Made by a program: the position numbers and the translations under genes. Shown in pieces: positions 25,948-35,509 of a stretch of DNA of 64,000 nucleotides. The notes beneath the pieces were generated by a model. That model did no database searches, had not been told where the DNA came from, and saw nothing but the letters and a program-made list of their open reading frames with translations. Each line of letters opens with the position of its first letter. The stretch's first letter is position 1. The stretch is from UBA9464 sp003445095 (lineage in GTDB: Bacteria > Verrucomicrobiota > Verrucomicrobiia > Limisphaerales > UBA9464). The DNA lies in the NCBI GenBank assembly GCA_035437945.1, contig DAOMZG010000002.1, positions 8,614 through 72,613 of the forward strand. Reading direction: 5' to 3'.

Positions 25948-26484
25948 ATGAATACCTCTAAACCCCTCCGCCAAATCCTCTCCGCCACCGCGGCCCTCTC
26001 GATAGGTAGCTGTTTCTCGACTTCCGCCGCTACCATCACCGACTTTGTTGAATCACCGGATTCACTTAGTTTTAAGTTCTCTGGAAACGGGTCCTTCGAC
26101 TTCGTCAAAGATAGCTTACCGCCCTTGAAGTATTGGGAAATTGGTACGGAAATTCATGTCGCATTCGGAAGTGACTATGGAGCTGCCTTCGCTCTGCTCC
26201 ATCATTTGCCCGATGGTCCAACCGGGTTCGTGGGGACCGCTGATGCAATTGTCCCGTTCGGAACGGGGTACTCTGACACTCAATGGTTCACGCATGGCTC
26301 GGGTACTGATACCTATCGGTTGTCGATAACGGCGGAATCCAGCGGAAATCCTCGCAATCCTTGGGCGGCCTTCTCGGGCTGGTTCTCAGCGGTCCATACC
26401 ACCTCGGTGCCGGACGCGGGCGGGGCCGGAATGCTGTTAGGCCTTGGTTTCCTCGCGCTGGTCGGTGTTCGCCGATTGGTCTGA
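25948..26484 (+). CDS. VPDAG-type (VPDSG-CTERM-like) sorted protein
   Basis: A 178-residue protein with a signal peptide (RQILSATAALSIGSCFSTSA) and a C-terminal tail SVPDAGGAGMLLGLGFLALV followed by GVRRLV. This is a VPDSG-CTERM variant in which the serine is alanine. The mature part (TITDFVESPDSLSFKFSGNG and onward) is beta-rich and not otherwise recognised. The ATG at 25948 is chosen over a TTG at 25921. It is preceded by the remnant tail of a similar gene, so this may be a site of cargo turnover. Confidence 0.82.
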   Translation: MNTSKPLRQILSATAALSIGSCFSTSAATITDFVESPDSLSFKFSGNGSFDFVKDSLPPLKYWEIGTEIHVAFGSDYGAAFALLHHLPDGPTGFVGTADAIVPFGTGYSDTQWFTHGSGTDTYRLSITAESSGNPRNPWAAFSGWFSAVHTTSVPDAGGAGMLLGLGFLALVGVRRLV

Positions 26485-26754
26485 AACAGCGGCGAGTCAG
26501 AGCGGCATCTGGGTGGAGATGGCCGGCGGAAACTGAAAGTCGAGAAGTTCGCGGCGATGTCCTAACGCCGCGGGCGCGTCGTTTTACTATTAGCCGATTC
26601 GGTGCCGTTAGCTTACGGATCAATTCCTCACTCTTGCGTCTATTCGTGACACCGAAGTTCGTTGTTTTCCACACCACCTCGGACGGGAAATAGCGGTTAT
26701 GTGTCGAGCCATGCCGAGGCCTTCCTCCGACCCACAACTGACTACCTTGGTGCC

Positions 26755-27147
26755 ATGAACACGCTCCCAACGCCCGCCGATAACGCCGCCCGGCAACACA
26801 TCGGCGCTCTTGCCTGGGCCGCCAGCGGAAAGGATCCCGGATTGACGCCTGAGTACATTCTAGACTGGGCGCTACGAGGGAACCGATTCTTCCCCGAAGA
26901 TTTGGCCGACGTTCGGTTGAGCGTGCCCATCGACCTGAAGGCCACGAAACACACCTGGATAGTGGCGGTGAACGAAGGCCGCGAATTGGTGGCGCGTCTG
27001 CCGGCCAAGGAACTGGGGTGCTTTTACGTCAACGCCGCGGGCCAGCCCGTCAATCCCGACCCGGACTCGCCCAACTTCTCTCAACTCATTCGCCACCACG
27101 GCAGTGTCCGAGGCGCTTGGCCCCGCATTGTTGAGGACGCCCAATAA
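26755..27147 (+). CDS. Conserved-looking hypothetical protein, 130 residues
   Basis: Not recognised. The start ATG at 26755 opens MNTLPTPADNAARQHIGALA. The sequence has a mixed alpha/beta composition, with LTPEYILDWALRGNRFFPED and KHTWIVAVNEGRELVARLPA, no signal peptide, no membrane segment and one cysteine. Codon use resembles the neighbours, supporting a real gene. It stands alone between a VPDAG gene and a PVC heme-protein gene. Confidence 0.6.
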   Translation: MNTLPTPADNAARQHIGALAWAASGKDPGLTPEYILDWALRGNRFFPEDLADVRLSVPIDLKATKHTWIVAVNEGRELVARLPAKELGCFYVNAAGQPVNPDPDSPNFSQLIRHHGSVRGAWPRIVEDAQ

Positions 27148-27446
27148 CTCACCAAGAGTGGCTTGGAGAATATGTTCTGCCCAACCCTCAGCGGCGGCGT
27201 GACCAATGTGGTCGATGCTCCCTGCTAAGGCGTTGTTTTTGGTGATCCGCGATACGCCGATGATTTCCCTGCGCTTCGGATCGGAGTGACGCTCGCCCGC
27301 TTGGGATGTTTCCCAACTGGCGACGACAGCACAAGGCCATCGACGTCGTTTGATGTCACCACCTTCGCTCCCAACCTCACTGGCCCGCCATCGTATCTCA
27401 TGTCCAAAGCTTGAGCCTGCTTGACTGCGCGTTCAGACTGTCGCCC
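27148..27446. other. Intergenic region, nothing recognised
   Basis: About 300 bases upstream of the PVC heme-protein gene. TTGACT is found at 27421-27426 but lies too close to the start codon to serve as a -35 with a normal leader. No repeat or RNA is seen. Confidence 0.4.
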
Positions 27447-30053
27447 ATGTTTCTCCGATTTGGTTCATGGCGAGTCGGGCTTGCCGCTGGGTTAGCCGGT
27501 CTATCGTTCTGCAGCACGATGGCCCAAGATCGCTTCGCGGGCACGGCGACGCCGGTCTCCGCTCTCAAAGTGGCCAAGGATTTTCGGGTAGAGTTGCTGC
27601 ACACCGTGCCCAAAGACAACGAGGGCTCTTGGGTGGCAATGTGTACCGATCCCAAGGGACGTCTGATCGTCTCCGACCAATATGGTCCGCTCTATCGGAT
27701 CACGCTCCCGCCGTTGGGCACTACCAACGGGCTCAAGATCGACAAGATCGACCTGCCCATCGGCCAAGCGCAGGGCTTGCTGTACGCGTTCGACAGTCTG
27801 TATGTGATGGTGGCGAATGAGGCATTCCAAGGGCGCGGATTGTATCGGGTCCGCGACACCAACGGCGATGACCGGTTCGACGAGGTGAAGCTGTTGCGCA
27901 AGCTCGACGGCGGCGGCGAACACGGTCCGCACGCGATCGTACCTACGCCGGACGGCAAGGGCCTTTTCATCATCGTCGGCAATCAAACGAAGATCACGGA
28001 GCTCAGCGGTTCCCAAGTGCCGAAACACTGGGGCGAAGACCTGCTGCTGCCACGCTTGTGGGACGGCAATGGCTTCATGAAAGGCGTGCTCGGGCCCGGT
28101 GGCTGGGTTGCCAAGATTGATCCCGAAGGCAAGAACTGGGATCTGCAGACGGTGGGGTTCCGTAATGAATATGACGCCGCCGTCCATCGCGACGGGGACT
28201 TGTTCACCTTTGATGCCGATATGGAATGGGACATGAACACGCCGTGGTATCGGCCGACCCGCATCTGTTTCGTGGCGAGCGGCGCCGACTTTGGGTGGCG
28301 GTCCGGCGCTTCGAAATGGCCGTCCTATTATCCGGATACGTTGCCGCCCGTCGTGGACATCGGTCCGGGCTCCCCGACCGGCGTCACGTTTGGTTATGGC
28401 GCCAAGTTCCCGGCGAAATATCAGAATGCGTACTTCGCCAGCGACTGGAGCTACGGCAAGCTTTATGCGGTGCACATCGAGCCGGACGGGGCTGGATATA
28501 TGGGTACCGCCGAGGAATTCATCACCGGCCAGCCGCTCCCGCTGACGGATGTCCTCATCAATCCGCTCGACGGCGCGATGTACTTCGCGATTGGCGGCCG
28601 CAAAACTCAGTCGGCGTTGTATCGGGTGACCTACGCCGGGTCCGAATCCACGGCGCCTTCCAACATGAAGTTAGCCGGCGGCACGACGCGGGAATTGCGG
28701 CGCAAGCTCGAGAGCTTCCACGGACGCCCAGATCCAAAGGCTGTTGACGCTGCGTGGCCGTTCCTAGGACATGCCGACCGTTACCTGAATACGGCCGCGC
28801 GCGTGGCGATTGAATGGCAACCGGTCGCCACTTGGCGCGAGCGAGCTCTGGCGGAAACGAAACCGGACGCCTCCATCAACGCACTGATCGCTCTCGTTCG
28901 CGCTAGTGCTACCGACGAACCGCATCGAAAGCCGTCCGACCCGAAACCCGATCCGTCGCTGCAACCCGCCGTACTCGCCGCACTTGATCGATTGGACGAA
29001 TCGAAGGCGGTCTCCGCCAACAAGACCCAGCAACTTGGCGTGCTGCGCGCCTACGCGCTGACGTTTATTCGGCTGGGCCGACCTGATGACGCCACCCGCC
29101 TGAAGCTCGCGCAGCGATTTGAGTCGCGATTTCCGGCCCAGTCCGCGCCGGCAACCAGTCGGGCTGAGCCGGGCAACTTTCCTGGCGCGACCGCGGCGCT
29201 CAATCTTCAACTCGGCGAAATGCTGGTGTATCTCGCGGCGCCTCAAGCAGCCACGAAACTGATGGCGGCACTCGAGAAGGCGCCGAGCCAGGAGGAACAA
29301 TTGGCGTACGCGAAAATGTTACGCGTGTTGCGAACCGGTTGGACCCCGGCGCTCCGTGAAGCGTACTTCAATTGGTACGTCAAAGCCGCGAACTTCCGCG
29401 GTGGCGCCAGTCTCGCGGGCTTTTTGCGTGACATGAAGAACGACGCGATCGCCACGCTTTCCGACGCCGAGAAGATCGCCCTGAAACCCATTCTCGATGC
29501 CAAACCACCCAAACGGACTGCGCTGGAGAATTTGCTCACCGGCCGACAAGTAGTGAAGGAATGGCAGGTCAACGATTTGACACCTTCCCTGACGACCGGG
29601 TTGCAACATCGCAACTACGACCGAGGCCGTGAGTTGTTCGGTGCCGTGGGGTGCTACAACTGTCATCGCTTCGCCACCGAGGGTGGAGCGGTCGGACCGG
29701 ACCTCACCGGTATCGCTGGCCGTTTCAACCCGCGTGATTTGCTCGAGTCCGTGGTGGACCCCAACAAAGAAATCAGCGACCAATATCAAGCGATCCTGGT
29801 CACCAAGAATGACGGTGAGACGGTCATCGGCCGGGTCGCCAACCTCAACGACGACTCGATCATGATCGCGACGGACATGACGGATCCCAACGCCTTTGCC
29901 GACGTGAAGCGCAAGGATGTGAAGTCAATTGAGCCGTCCAAGGTTTCGCCAATGCCGGAAGGACTGCTCAATACTCTGAAAGAGGACGAGATCCTCGACC
30001 TCCTGGCGTTCTTGCTCTCTCAAGGCGATCGCAGCAGCAAATATTTTAGGTAA
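27447..30053 (+). CDS. PVC-type heme-binding CxxCH protein with propeller domain
   Basis: About 868 residues with an N-terminal signal segment (VGLAAGLAGLSFCSTMAQ). Residues about 40-410 form a membrane-bound dehydrogenase-like/glucose-sorbosone-type beta-propeller (GSWVAMCTDPKGRLIVSDQY, GEHGPHAIVPTPDGKGLFII, VGFRNEYDAAVHRDGDLFTF). A helical HEAT-like linker follows. The C-terminal PVC heme-binding domain has GAVGCYNCHRFATEGGAVGP and DLLESVVDPNKEISDQYQAI, with the heme C-x-x-C-H near residue 735. These proteins likely oxidise sugars or alcohols, or move electrons, in the periplasm. The second ATG is chosen for the signal peptide. Confidence 0.93.
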   Translation: MFLRFGSWRVGLAAGLAGLSFCSTMAQDRFAGTATPVSALKVAKDFRVELLHTVPKDNEGSWVAMCTDPKGRLIVSDQYGPLYRITLPPLGTTNGLKIDKIDLPIGQAQGLLYAFDSLYVMVANEAFQGRGLYRVRDTNGDDRFDEVKLLRKLDGGGEHGPHAIVPTPDGKGLFIIVGNQTKITELSGSQVPKHWGEDLLLPRLWDGNGFMKGVLGPGGWVAKIDPEGKNWDLQTVGFRNEYDAAVHRDGDLFTFDADMEWDMNTPWYRPTRICFVASGADFGWRSGASKWPSYYPDTLPPVVDIGPGSPTGVTFGYGAKFPAKYQNAYFASDWSYGKLYAVHIEPDGAGYMGTAEEFITGQPLPLTDVLINPLDGAMYFAIGGRKTQSALYRVTYAGSESTAPSNMKLAGGTTRELRRKLESFHGRPDPKAVDAAWPFLGHADRYLNTAARVAIEWQPVATWRERALAETKPDASINALIALVRASATDEPHRKPSDPKPDPSLQPAVLAALDRLDESKAVSANKTQQLGVLRAYALTFIRLGRPDDATRLKLAQRFESRFPAQSAPATSRAEPGNFPGATAALNLQLGEMLVYLAAPQAATKLMAALEKAPSQEEQLAYAKMLRVLRTGWTPALREAYFNWYVKAANFRGGASLAGFLRDMKNDAIATLSDAEKIALKPILDAKPPKRTALENLLTGRQVVKEWQVNDLTPSLTTGLQHRNYDRGRELFGAVGCYNCHRFATEGGAVGPDLTGIAGRFNPRDLLESVVDPNKEISDQYQAILVTKNDGETVIGRVANLNDDSIMIATDMTDPNAFADVKRKDVKSIEPSKVSPMPEGLLNTLKEDEILDLLAFLLSQGDRSSKYFR

Positions 30054-30118
30054 GGGTTGCCAACGACTCCGTTACGACACGCGCCAACTCTTCATTCCGT
30101 ACCGCCATCGCGGGCGGG

Positions 30119-30159
30119 GCGCCCAAAACAACACGCCAGAGATGTGCTCCCCAATCCTC
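30119..30159 (+). repeat. Dispersed intergenic repeat, copy 1
   Basis: CGCCCAAAACAACACGCC followed 12 bases later by CCCAATCCTC. The same two blocks occur at 41021-41057. It lies after the PVC heme-protein gene, outside coding sequence. Confidence 0.6.
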
Positions 30160-30199
30160 GCCTTCAGAGGCGGGATCCAACTTCGGGTTTCGGGTCCCA

Positions 30200-30976
30200 C
30201 TACGGAGTCGGCTTCGCAGCTTGAGGTGAGCCTTGTTGGACGTACTCGATTAACTTATTAGCAATCGCGGTTCCTTCGGCGCGCACGTCCCGCTCGGTCG
30301 CGCCGCGTGATAGCACCATCTTCGCGGCGATGGCATACGGATTTCGGGCGACCAATCCACCCGGCATTCTTCGATCTTGATTCTCGGTGCCGATCAGGAG
30401 GAACGGATCGGCAGCGTTGGTCGCCAGATCGGAAACGGCGACCTGCACTTCCACGTGCTCCGAGCCAGCGCCGAAACCTGCTGAGGCCCGCATCGCCGGA
30501 TTCCCTTCGTCTACCCGGGTAAACCAACCTCCGACCAACCAGCCCTGGTCGGGTAGCTTAGCGTCGGGCGGCAGGAACTCGGCGCGCAATCCCTGAGCAT
30601 TGGGCAAACGCTGAGCGCGATACCCGGCCTTCTTCAGAGTGTCCACGATGCTTTGGGATAATACGTTGATTAATTGTTGCGCCTTGGCCTCCGGATCGCC
30701 ATCGCCGCGTACCCGAGTGAGGACCCGTCCGGCAACGCCATCTTCGCGGACGAGCATCTGGCGTTGGATGTCGGCCGGATTGAGGTAGAAGTCCGACACA
30801 TAAATCATGGCGGGCCGAACTCCGGACGAATTCGCCGAGCCCGCTTTGGTTGGCGTCACCGTCGTTTTCGGTTCTCCAGGCATCGCGCTACAACCGATGA
30901 GAGCGACCAGAGCGGCTAACATCCCTGCGGGAGCCCAACGACAAAGCCAACGGTTTAGAGCAGGTAAGGAATTCAT
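30200..30976 (-). CDS. DUF4410 lipoprotein
   Basis: A 258-residue predicted lipoprotein. From the ATG at 30976 a signal peptide with lipobox (MLAALVALIGCS, Cys as lipid site) is followed by a proline/threonine-rich stretch. The DUF4410 domain then begins with MIYVSDFYLNPADIQ and includes QSIVDTLKKAGYRAQRLPN and LVGGWFTRVDEGNPAMRASAGFG. Related proteins are outer-membrane lipoproteins of unknown role. The frame is open further upstream to 31078, but that extension shows no signal peptide. Confidence 0.78.
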   Translation of the reverse strand: MNSLPALNRWLCRWAPAGMLAALVALIGCSAMPGEPKTTVTPTKAGSANSSGVRPAMIYVSDFYLNPADIQRQMLVREDGVAGRVLTRVRGDGDPEAKAQQLINVLSQSIVDTLKKAGYRAQRLPNAQGLRAEFLPPDAKLPDQGWLVGGWFTRVDEGNPAMRASAGFGAGSEHVEVQVAVSDLATNAADPFLLIGTENQDRRMPGGLVARNPYAIAAKMVLSRGATERDVRAEGTAIANKLIEYVQQGSPQAAKPTP

Positions 30977-31332
30977 AGGGAAGACCGCTCGACACCGACA
31001 GTCGCGAGCGGACAACTGGAGGATGACCTGACGGAAATATTCGAAGCAAGCGTGCGGTCTTCCTTCTGGCGATTTCATCTAATCCTCCAGTGCTACCGCG
31101 GCTCGTCAGTACCGCTAATGCGGAATAGCGCCACGTCGTTCGGTACCGTCACGGACTGACCTTGGTTTACCCTTGCCGGCGCCACTCGTTCCCATTTGCT
31201 CGAAGATTAAGCTGCTCGAACCTTGAGCAGATATGCTGACAATTCCCCAGAGACTCATAGGTCCGTCAGAAATCTTGAGGAGATCGGCAACTCCTGGAAA
31301 CTTTCTCCGCTGTTCCCGCGTACTCACTTGGT
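30977..31332. other. Intergenic region between divergent genes
   Basis: About 355 bases between the DUF4410 lipoprotein and the DUF4097 gene. No RNA or repeat was recognised; promoters of both genes are expected here. Confidence 0.4.
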
Positions 31333-32352
31333 ATGCGCATCCAACCGTTTCGGAATCTCAGAATTTTTCGTACCTGCGCGATTATCCTCGCTGCCGCCGA
31401 ATTGGCATTGCTTCCAGCCTCCGGTCTGGAAGCCATCACTAATCAAGTCTTCCAAGTTTCTCCTGGCGGCAACCTAGTGATCGCGGCTGACCGCGGGTCC
31501 ATCGATATCGTCACTGCCGACACCAATGCTGTGGGCCTGACGGTGATTCGCGAGGTCAAACGGGCCACCGACAGCCAAGCCAAGGAGCTCCTCGAACGCC
31601 ATCAGCTCACCTGGGCTCAGAGTGGAAACACCATTACGGTCAAAGCGCGGATGCCCTCGGAGTATCGCAACTGGCGCGGACCGAATCTATCGGTGCGTTA
31701 TCAAGTCACCGTGCCGAAGCAGTTCAACCTGGATCTTGATACCAGCGGCGGTTCGATTTCTGTCGCCGAAATTCAAGGTCAACTGAAGCTCGAAACCTCC
31801 GGCGGATCCATTTCCGCAGGAGAAGTGGATGGCACGGTCAAGGCCAACACTTCGGGCGGAAGCATCAAGATCGCCGGCGTCACGGGCGCAGCGACGGTGG
31901 ATACTTCAGGCGGAAGCATTGAATTGGGCGTCATGGGCGGCAGCGTTGACGCGGACACGTCGGGAGGATCCATCCGCATCCGCTCGGCGACCGGCCCGGT
32001 GAAGGCGAAGACTTCCGGCGGCAGCATTGAACTCGGCGATATGGCGGGGCCGGTTCAGGCCGACACGTCCGGCGGCTCCATCACCGCCAAGTTCCCAAAA
32101 TCTCCGACAGGGGACAGCCATCTCGAAACCTCGGGAGGCGGAATCACGGTTTTGGTTGGTGACTCGGTAGGCTTCGATCTCGATGCGGAGTGCTCCGGCG
32201 GCCGGGTCACCTCCGACGTGTCGGTCGCCAGCCAAGGCAAACCGAATAAGTCCGAACTACGCGGTCAAATTGCCGGCGGCGGTCCGAAGCTGGTTCTGCG
32301 AACTTCGGGCGGCGGAATCAGGGTGAAACCGCTGGTCGTTGCCGTGAATTAG
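31333..32352 (+). CDS. DUF4097 secreted repeat protein
   Basis: A 339-residue protein with a signal peptide (IFRTCAIILAAAELALLPAS). From about residue 135 it is made of units of 18-19 residues carrying TSGGSI (seven copies of TSGGSI plus two TSGGGI and one CSGGRV). These units form a DUF4097-type beta-solenoid, in which each turn places the small residues on one face. Preceding residues 30-130 form a globular beta domain. DUF4097 proteins are often surface or envelope-associated and linked to stress signalling; here no partner is next to it. Confidence 0.88.
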   Translation: MRIQPFRNLRIFRTCAIILAAAELALLPASGLEAITNQVFQVSPGGNLVIAADRGSIDIVTADTNAVGLTVIREVKRATDSQAKELLERHQLTWAQSGNTITVKARMPSEYRNWRGPNLSVRYQVTVPKQFNLDLDTSGGSISVAEIQGQLKLETSGGSISAGEVDGTVKANTSGGSIKIAGVTGAATVDTSGGSIELGVMGGSVDADTSGGSIRIRSATGPVKAKTSGGSIELGDMAGPVQADTSGGSITAKFPKSPTGDSHLETSGGGITVLVGDSVGFDLDAECSGGRVTSDVSVASQGKPNKSELRGQIAGGGPKLVLRTSGGGIRVKPLVVAVN

Positions 32353-32394
32353 GAGAGCCATTCAATCTGGGATCGCACATTTCAGATCCAAGGC

Positions 32395-33141
32395 CTAAAT
32401 CTCGACGACCAGGGCCGGTTGGAACCCCGTGTCGAACTGATCCGGATACCCGCGCTGATTTGCTAAAACTCTGGTGCCACCCAGCAGGTAGTCCACAGAG
32501 CGATGCGTGTGTCCGTGAATCCACAACACCGGCCCGCTCCGTACGATCAGATCGTCGAGCGCCGAGGCATACGCCGCCCCAAGGAGGTCGCCTCCGAAGT
32601 TGGGATCGAGAGACTGAGCGCTCGGCGCATGGTGAGTGGCGACCACGATCTTCTGCCCGCGGCGTCGAATCAGTTCCGCCTCCAGCCAACGCCGCGACCG
32701 CGCGTGGTAACTGGCGGTGTCGCGTCCTTTGAGTCGACGCTGAAAAGGCTGGGTGCGGATCAATCGGTAATCATTCATCGACACCGCCGCATGTTGTCCG
32801 GCCGCCACGGAATCGCCGAACAGGTTGAAATCGGTCCACAGTGTGCAGCCGAGGAACACCACACCGCCAAGTTCGACGGACCCGTTTTCCAGAAAGTGAA
32901 TCCGGCTGAATTGTGTCACCTTCCGCAAATCGCTCAGCACGGTTTCTACGGTTTCGCCATAAAACTCATGATTCCCGGCGAGATAAATTACCGGCACGGA
33001 GGGAAAATGCTGCTCGATCCAGGGCACTCCTCGAGTGGCTCGATGAAGATCGCCCGCAATGATGACCACGTCGGCGTCGGCCGGGGGTGGGGTCCAGTTT
33101 TCAAACTCCAGATGGAGATCGCTGAGAATTCTAAGGCGCAT
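32395..33141 (-). CDS. Metallophosphoesterase
   Basis: A 248-residue calcineurin-like phosphoesterase. Metal ligands are visible: MRLRILSDLHLEFEN (D-x-H), DVVIIAGDLHRA (GD-x-H-like), YLAGNHEFYG (GNHE), VVATHHAPS and WIHGHTHRSVDY (GH-x-H). The start at 33141 places the first motif at residue 8, as usual. It may hydrolyse phosphodiesters or phosphomonoesters; substrate unknown. It stands alone. Confidence 0.92.
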   Translation of the reverse strand: MRLRILSDLHLEFENWTPPPADADVVIIAGDLHRATRGVPWIEQHFPSVPVIYLAGNHEFYGETVETVLSDLRKVTQFSRIHFLENGSVELGGVVFLGCTLWTDFNLFGDSVAAGQHAAVSMNDYRLIRTQPFQRRLKGRDTASYHARSRRWLEAELIRRRGQKIVVATHHAPSAQSLDPNFGGDLLGAAYASALDDLIVRSGPVLWIHGHTHRSVDYLLGGTRVLANQRGYPDQFDTGFQPALVVEI

Positions 33142-33576
33142 CAAAGCGCTCCGCCGGATCGGGCGTCGCGAGCCGCCGTTCATACGGAAGGTGCCCTCGC
33201 AAGAGAAGCCGTATCGAGGCAAAGGAGCCGCCGAGCCGCCGAGGGAACGAGGCGCATTCATCCGCTGAGGCGCCGAACAAATCAGTGCGGGTCCTGATTC
33301 TTCAGCGAGGGAGCGAACCCAGATAGCGCGACCTCCCATCCGCGGCCACACGGCCCCTGTCGGACTCCGCCTTCAGGTGCGGGCGAGCGGGGCGCGGGAT
33401 TCATCCCGCCGGAACCTCGCAGCGGGCCCTGTCCCACAACAACTCCCAAGGTCTGTTCGCGATTCACGCCCCTGCAGACTGAGGTCCGCGTCCCATCTGG
33501 GGCTCGTAGGCTCGTAGCTTCAGGGCACACTCGATCTTGACTGTAAATTGTCTCTCTCGGTTCGCTTCCCGTCGTC
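33142..33576. other. Intergenic region with a perfect small palindrome
   Basis: No gene is supported in these 435 bases. GCGGGAT-TC-ATCCCGC at 33394-33409 is a perfect hairpin, preceded by other G/C-rich stems. Frames on both strands lack conserved-looking content. Confidence 0.45.
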
Positions 33577-34686
33577 ATGGCTGCCTCTGAAGCTCCCGCC
33601 CTCAAAGAATGGTTCGACGCCAACCGATTCCGGCAGGTGACCAATGAGATTCGTGCAATCTATCCGGCGTTCGACACGGTGCGCTTCCTCGGCCTCGCAC
33701 TGCCCGGTCTCGAGACTCTCACGCTGATGCAACGGTTGCGTCGCATGACGGAAAGCCTGAAGGCCACCCTGCCGTCGGACTATCGAAAGACGTTGAGCAT
33801 TTTGCGTCAGTTTGCCCCCCGCATTGACCACGACTTCGTCACGCTGGTTCTGCCGGATTACGTTGGACAGTACGGTCTCGACGACTTCGACTTGTCACTG
33901 GAAGCCCTGGAATTCTTCACGACCTTTGGCTCCTCGGAGTTTGCTGTTCGGGAATTTCTGCGGCGCGACTTGAAACGCACGCTGGCAGTTATGGAACGAT
34001 GGTCCCGGAGCGAAAACGAATCTGTTCGACGATTGGCGAGCGAAGGTTGCCGGCCACGTTTGCCTTGGTCCTTCCATCTCGAAGCGCTCATCGCCGATCC
34101 GTCGCCGGTGGCGCCGATCCTCGAAAACCTCAAAACCGATCCTAGCCTATACGTGCGGAAATCCGTGGCGAACCACCTCAACGACATCACCAGGGACCAT
34201 CCGGGCTGGGTTTTGGACCGCCTAGCGCGCTGGCCCCGGGAGAATCCTCACACCGCCTGGATCACGAAACGTGCGCTCCGAACCTTGATCAAAAAGGGCG
34301 ACCGTCGTGCGCTCGCTGTAATCGGCGCCGGCGACAAGCCGAAGGTGGCGATCCGCGACCTCCAAATCCGCCCACAGAAGATCACCCTGGGGGATCAAAT
34401 CAGGCTGTCCTTTCGACTCGAGTCGAAGTCTATCAAGGCCCAGCGACTGGTCGTGGATTACACCCTGCACTACGTCAAAAAATCGGGCGGCACCTCGGCG
34501 AAGGTTTTCAAATTGAAGGAACTTACCCTGGCCCCAGGCGAATCGGTGTCCCTTGCCCGCGTTCAGCGGATTCGCGACTTCACCACCCGGGTCCATCATC
34601 CGGGGCGCCACCAGGTCCAAATCATGGTGAACGGCGAATCGCTGGCGAAGGATGCCTTTTATCTGTCGCGCAGGAAACCTTCCTGA
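33577..34686 (+). CDS. AlkC-like DNA alkylation repair protein
   Basis: A 369-residue protein. Residues 1-240 are HEAT-like helices of the AlkC/AlkD alkylpurine DNA glycosylase family, with VTNEIRAIYPAFDTVRFLGL, WSRSENESVRRLASEGCRPR and DPSLYVRKSVANHLNDITRD. Residues about 255-369 form an Ig-like beta domain (ITLGDQIRLSFRLESKSIKA, VDYTLHYVKKSGG). An Ig-like C-terminal domain is the known feature of AlkC as opposed to AlkD. The predicted role is excision of N-alkylated bases without base flipping. Named as AlkC-like on domain order; the catalytic acid was not assigned. Confidence 0.85.
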   Translation: MAASEAPALKEWFDANRFRQVTNEIRAIYPAFDTVRFLGLALPGLETLTLMQRLRRMTESLKATLPSDYRKTLSILRQFAPRIDHDFVTLVLPDYVGQYGLDDFDLSLEALEFFTTFGSSEFAVREFLRRDLKRTLAVMERWSRSENESVRRLASEGCRPRLPWSFHLEALIADPSPVAPILENLKTDPSLYVRKSVANHLNDITRDHPGWVLDRLARWPRENPHTAWITKRALRTLIKKGDRRALAVIGAGDKPKVAIRDLQIRPQKITLGDQIRLSFRLESKSIKAQRLVVDYTLHYVKKSGGTSAKVFKLKELTLAPGESVSLARVQRIRDFTTRVHHPGRHQVQIMVNGESLAKDAFYLSRRKPS

Positions 34687-34975
34687 CGCCGCAGCGCGGC
34701 AAATTGCCACGTGGAGTGCGCTGGCAGGACGGCAGGACAGCGCCATGAGTTCGCCGCGTGGAGTCGCTCTTCCGCTGCACGTGCGTTTGACGGTGAATCC
34801 ATGGCGGAGTCGTGCCTCCGCAGTCCAAGTCTGCGTTGCACGGCCTCGATTCACTTCCGGACTTTGGAGGTTCCGCTACTCAAGTCCACGGGCATGACCG
34901 GATTTCGATCAGCGACGATAAAGCAACGTCCGGAAACATTTACGACGAGAGGCCTGTGCGTCACCTTTCTGGCCG

Positions 34976-35509
34976 ATGCACGTTCCGACGCTCGCGGAAA
35001 AACTGGGCACGACGGCGCATTTGTCGCCGCTGCTACAAAAGGCACGGCGCTTAGGATTTGGCCCCCGAGAACTGGAGATTCTCGCAGTTCAAAGGGGTTG
35101 TTCTCATTATTCGACCGGAGACGAACCGTCCATACCACTCACGGATGAAACAACCTTCCCCAATGAAGAACTGGCCGTCGCCCTGTTGTGTCCCGCGCTA
35201 CGCTATGATCCGCATACCATCCGCTGTGGGGCGGCGATGCTGAGTGCCCCAGGCAACCGACCGAAGCGGCTAGCTCGACTGTTGCGAATGGAACGTGCGG
35301 TTCAACCGGGACGGCAGATTGCGGAAGCTGGGCATCACTTCGAGCCGGAGAACCCTTTCTGGAACCAATTGCTTGATGCGCTGCCACCTTCACCGTCTCC
35401 GATTCCTGGAGTGTTGCCGCATCCGACGCGTTACGTGTCGATGACGGGATTTACCCGGAACGGACCTGGATTGTGGACGCGTTGGATTCGTCCTACGAGT
35501 AAACCGTGA
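34976..35509 (+). CDS. Protein of unknown function, coupled to DUF6036 gene
   Basis: A 177-residue protein starting MHVPTLAEKLGTTAHLSPLL, then QKARRLGFGPRELEILAVQR, with NRPKRLARLLRMERAVQPGR in the middle and a Pro-rich C-terminus. No domain is recognised with confidence. Its stop TGA overlaps the GTG start of the next gene, so the two are translationally coupled. Because nucleotidyltransferase partners are often antitoxins or regulators, it may be a toxin/antitoxin-like or regulatory partner; this is inference. Confidence 0.6.
   Translation: MHVPTLAEKLGTTAHLSPLLQKARRLGFGPRELEILAVQRGCSHYSTGDEPSIPLTDETTFPNEELAVALLCPALRYDPHTIRCGAAMLSAPGNRPKRLARLLRMERAVQPGRQIAEAGHHFEPENPFWNQLLDALPPSPSPIPGVLPHPTRYVSMTGFTRNGPGLWTRWIRPTSKP

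Noticed and set aside
27501..28475. 324-residue minus-strand frame inside the PVC heme-protein gene
   Set aside because: Shadow of a long, clearly coding gene on the other strand; no motif.
34711..35148. 145-residue plus-strand frame between the AlkC-like gene and the DUF6036 pair
   Set aside because: Overlaps the better-supported 34976 gene in another frame and has low-complexity, arginine/serine-rich content.
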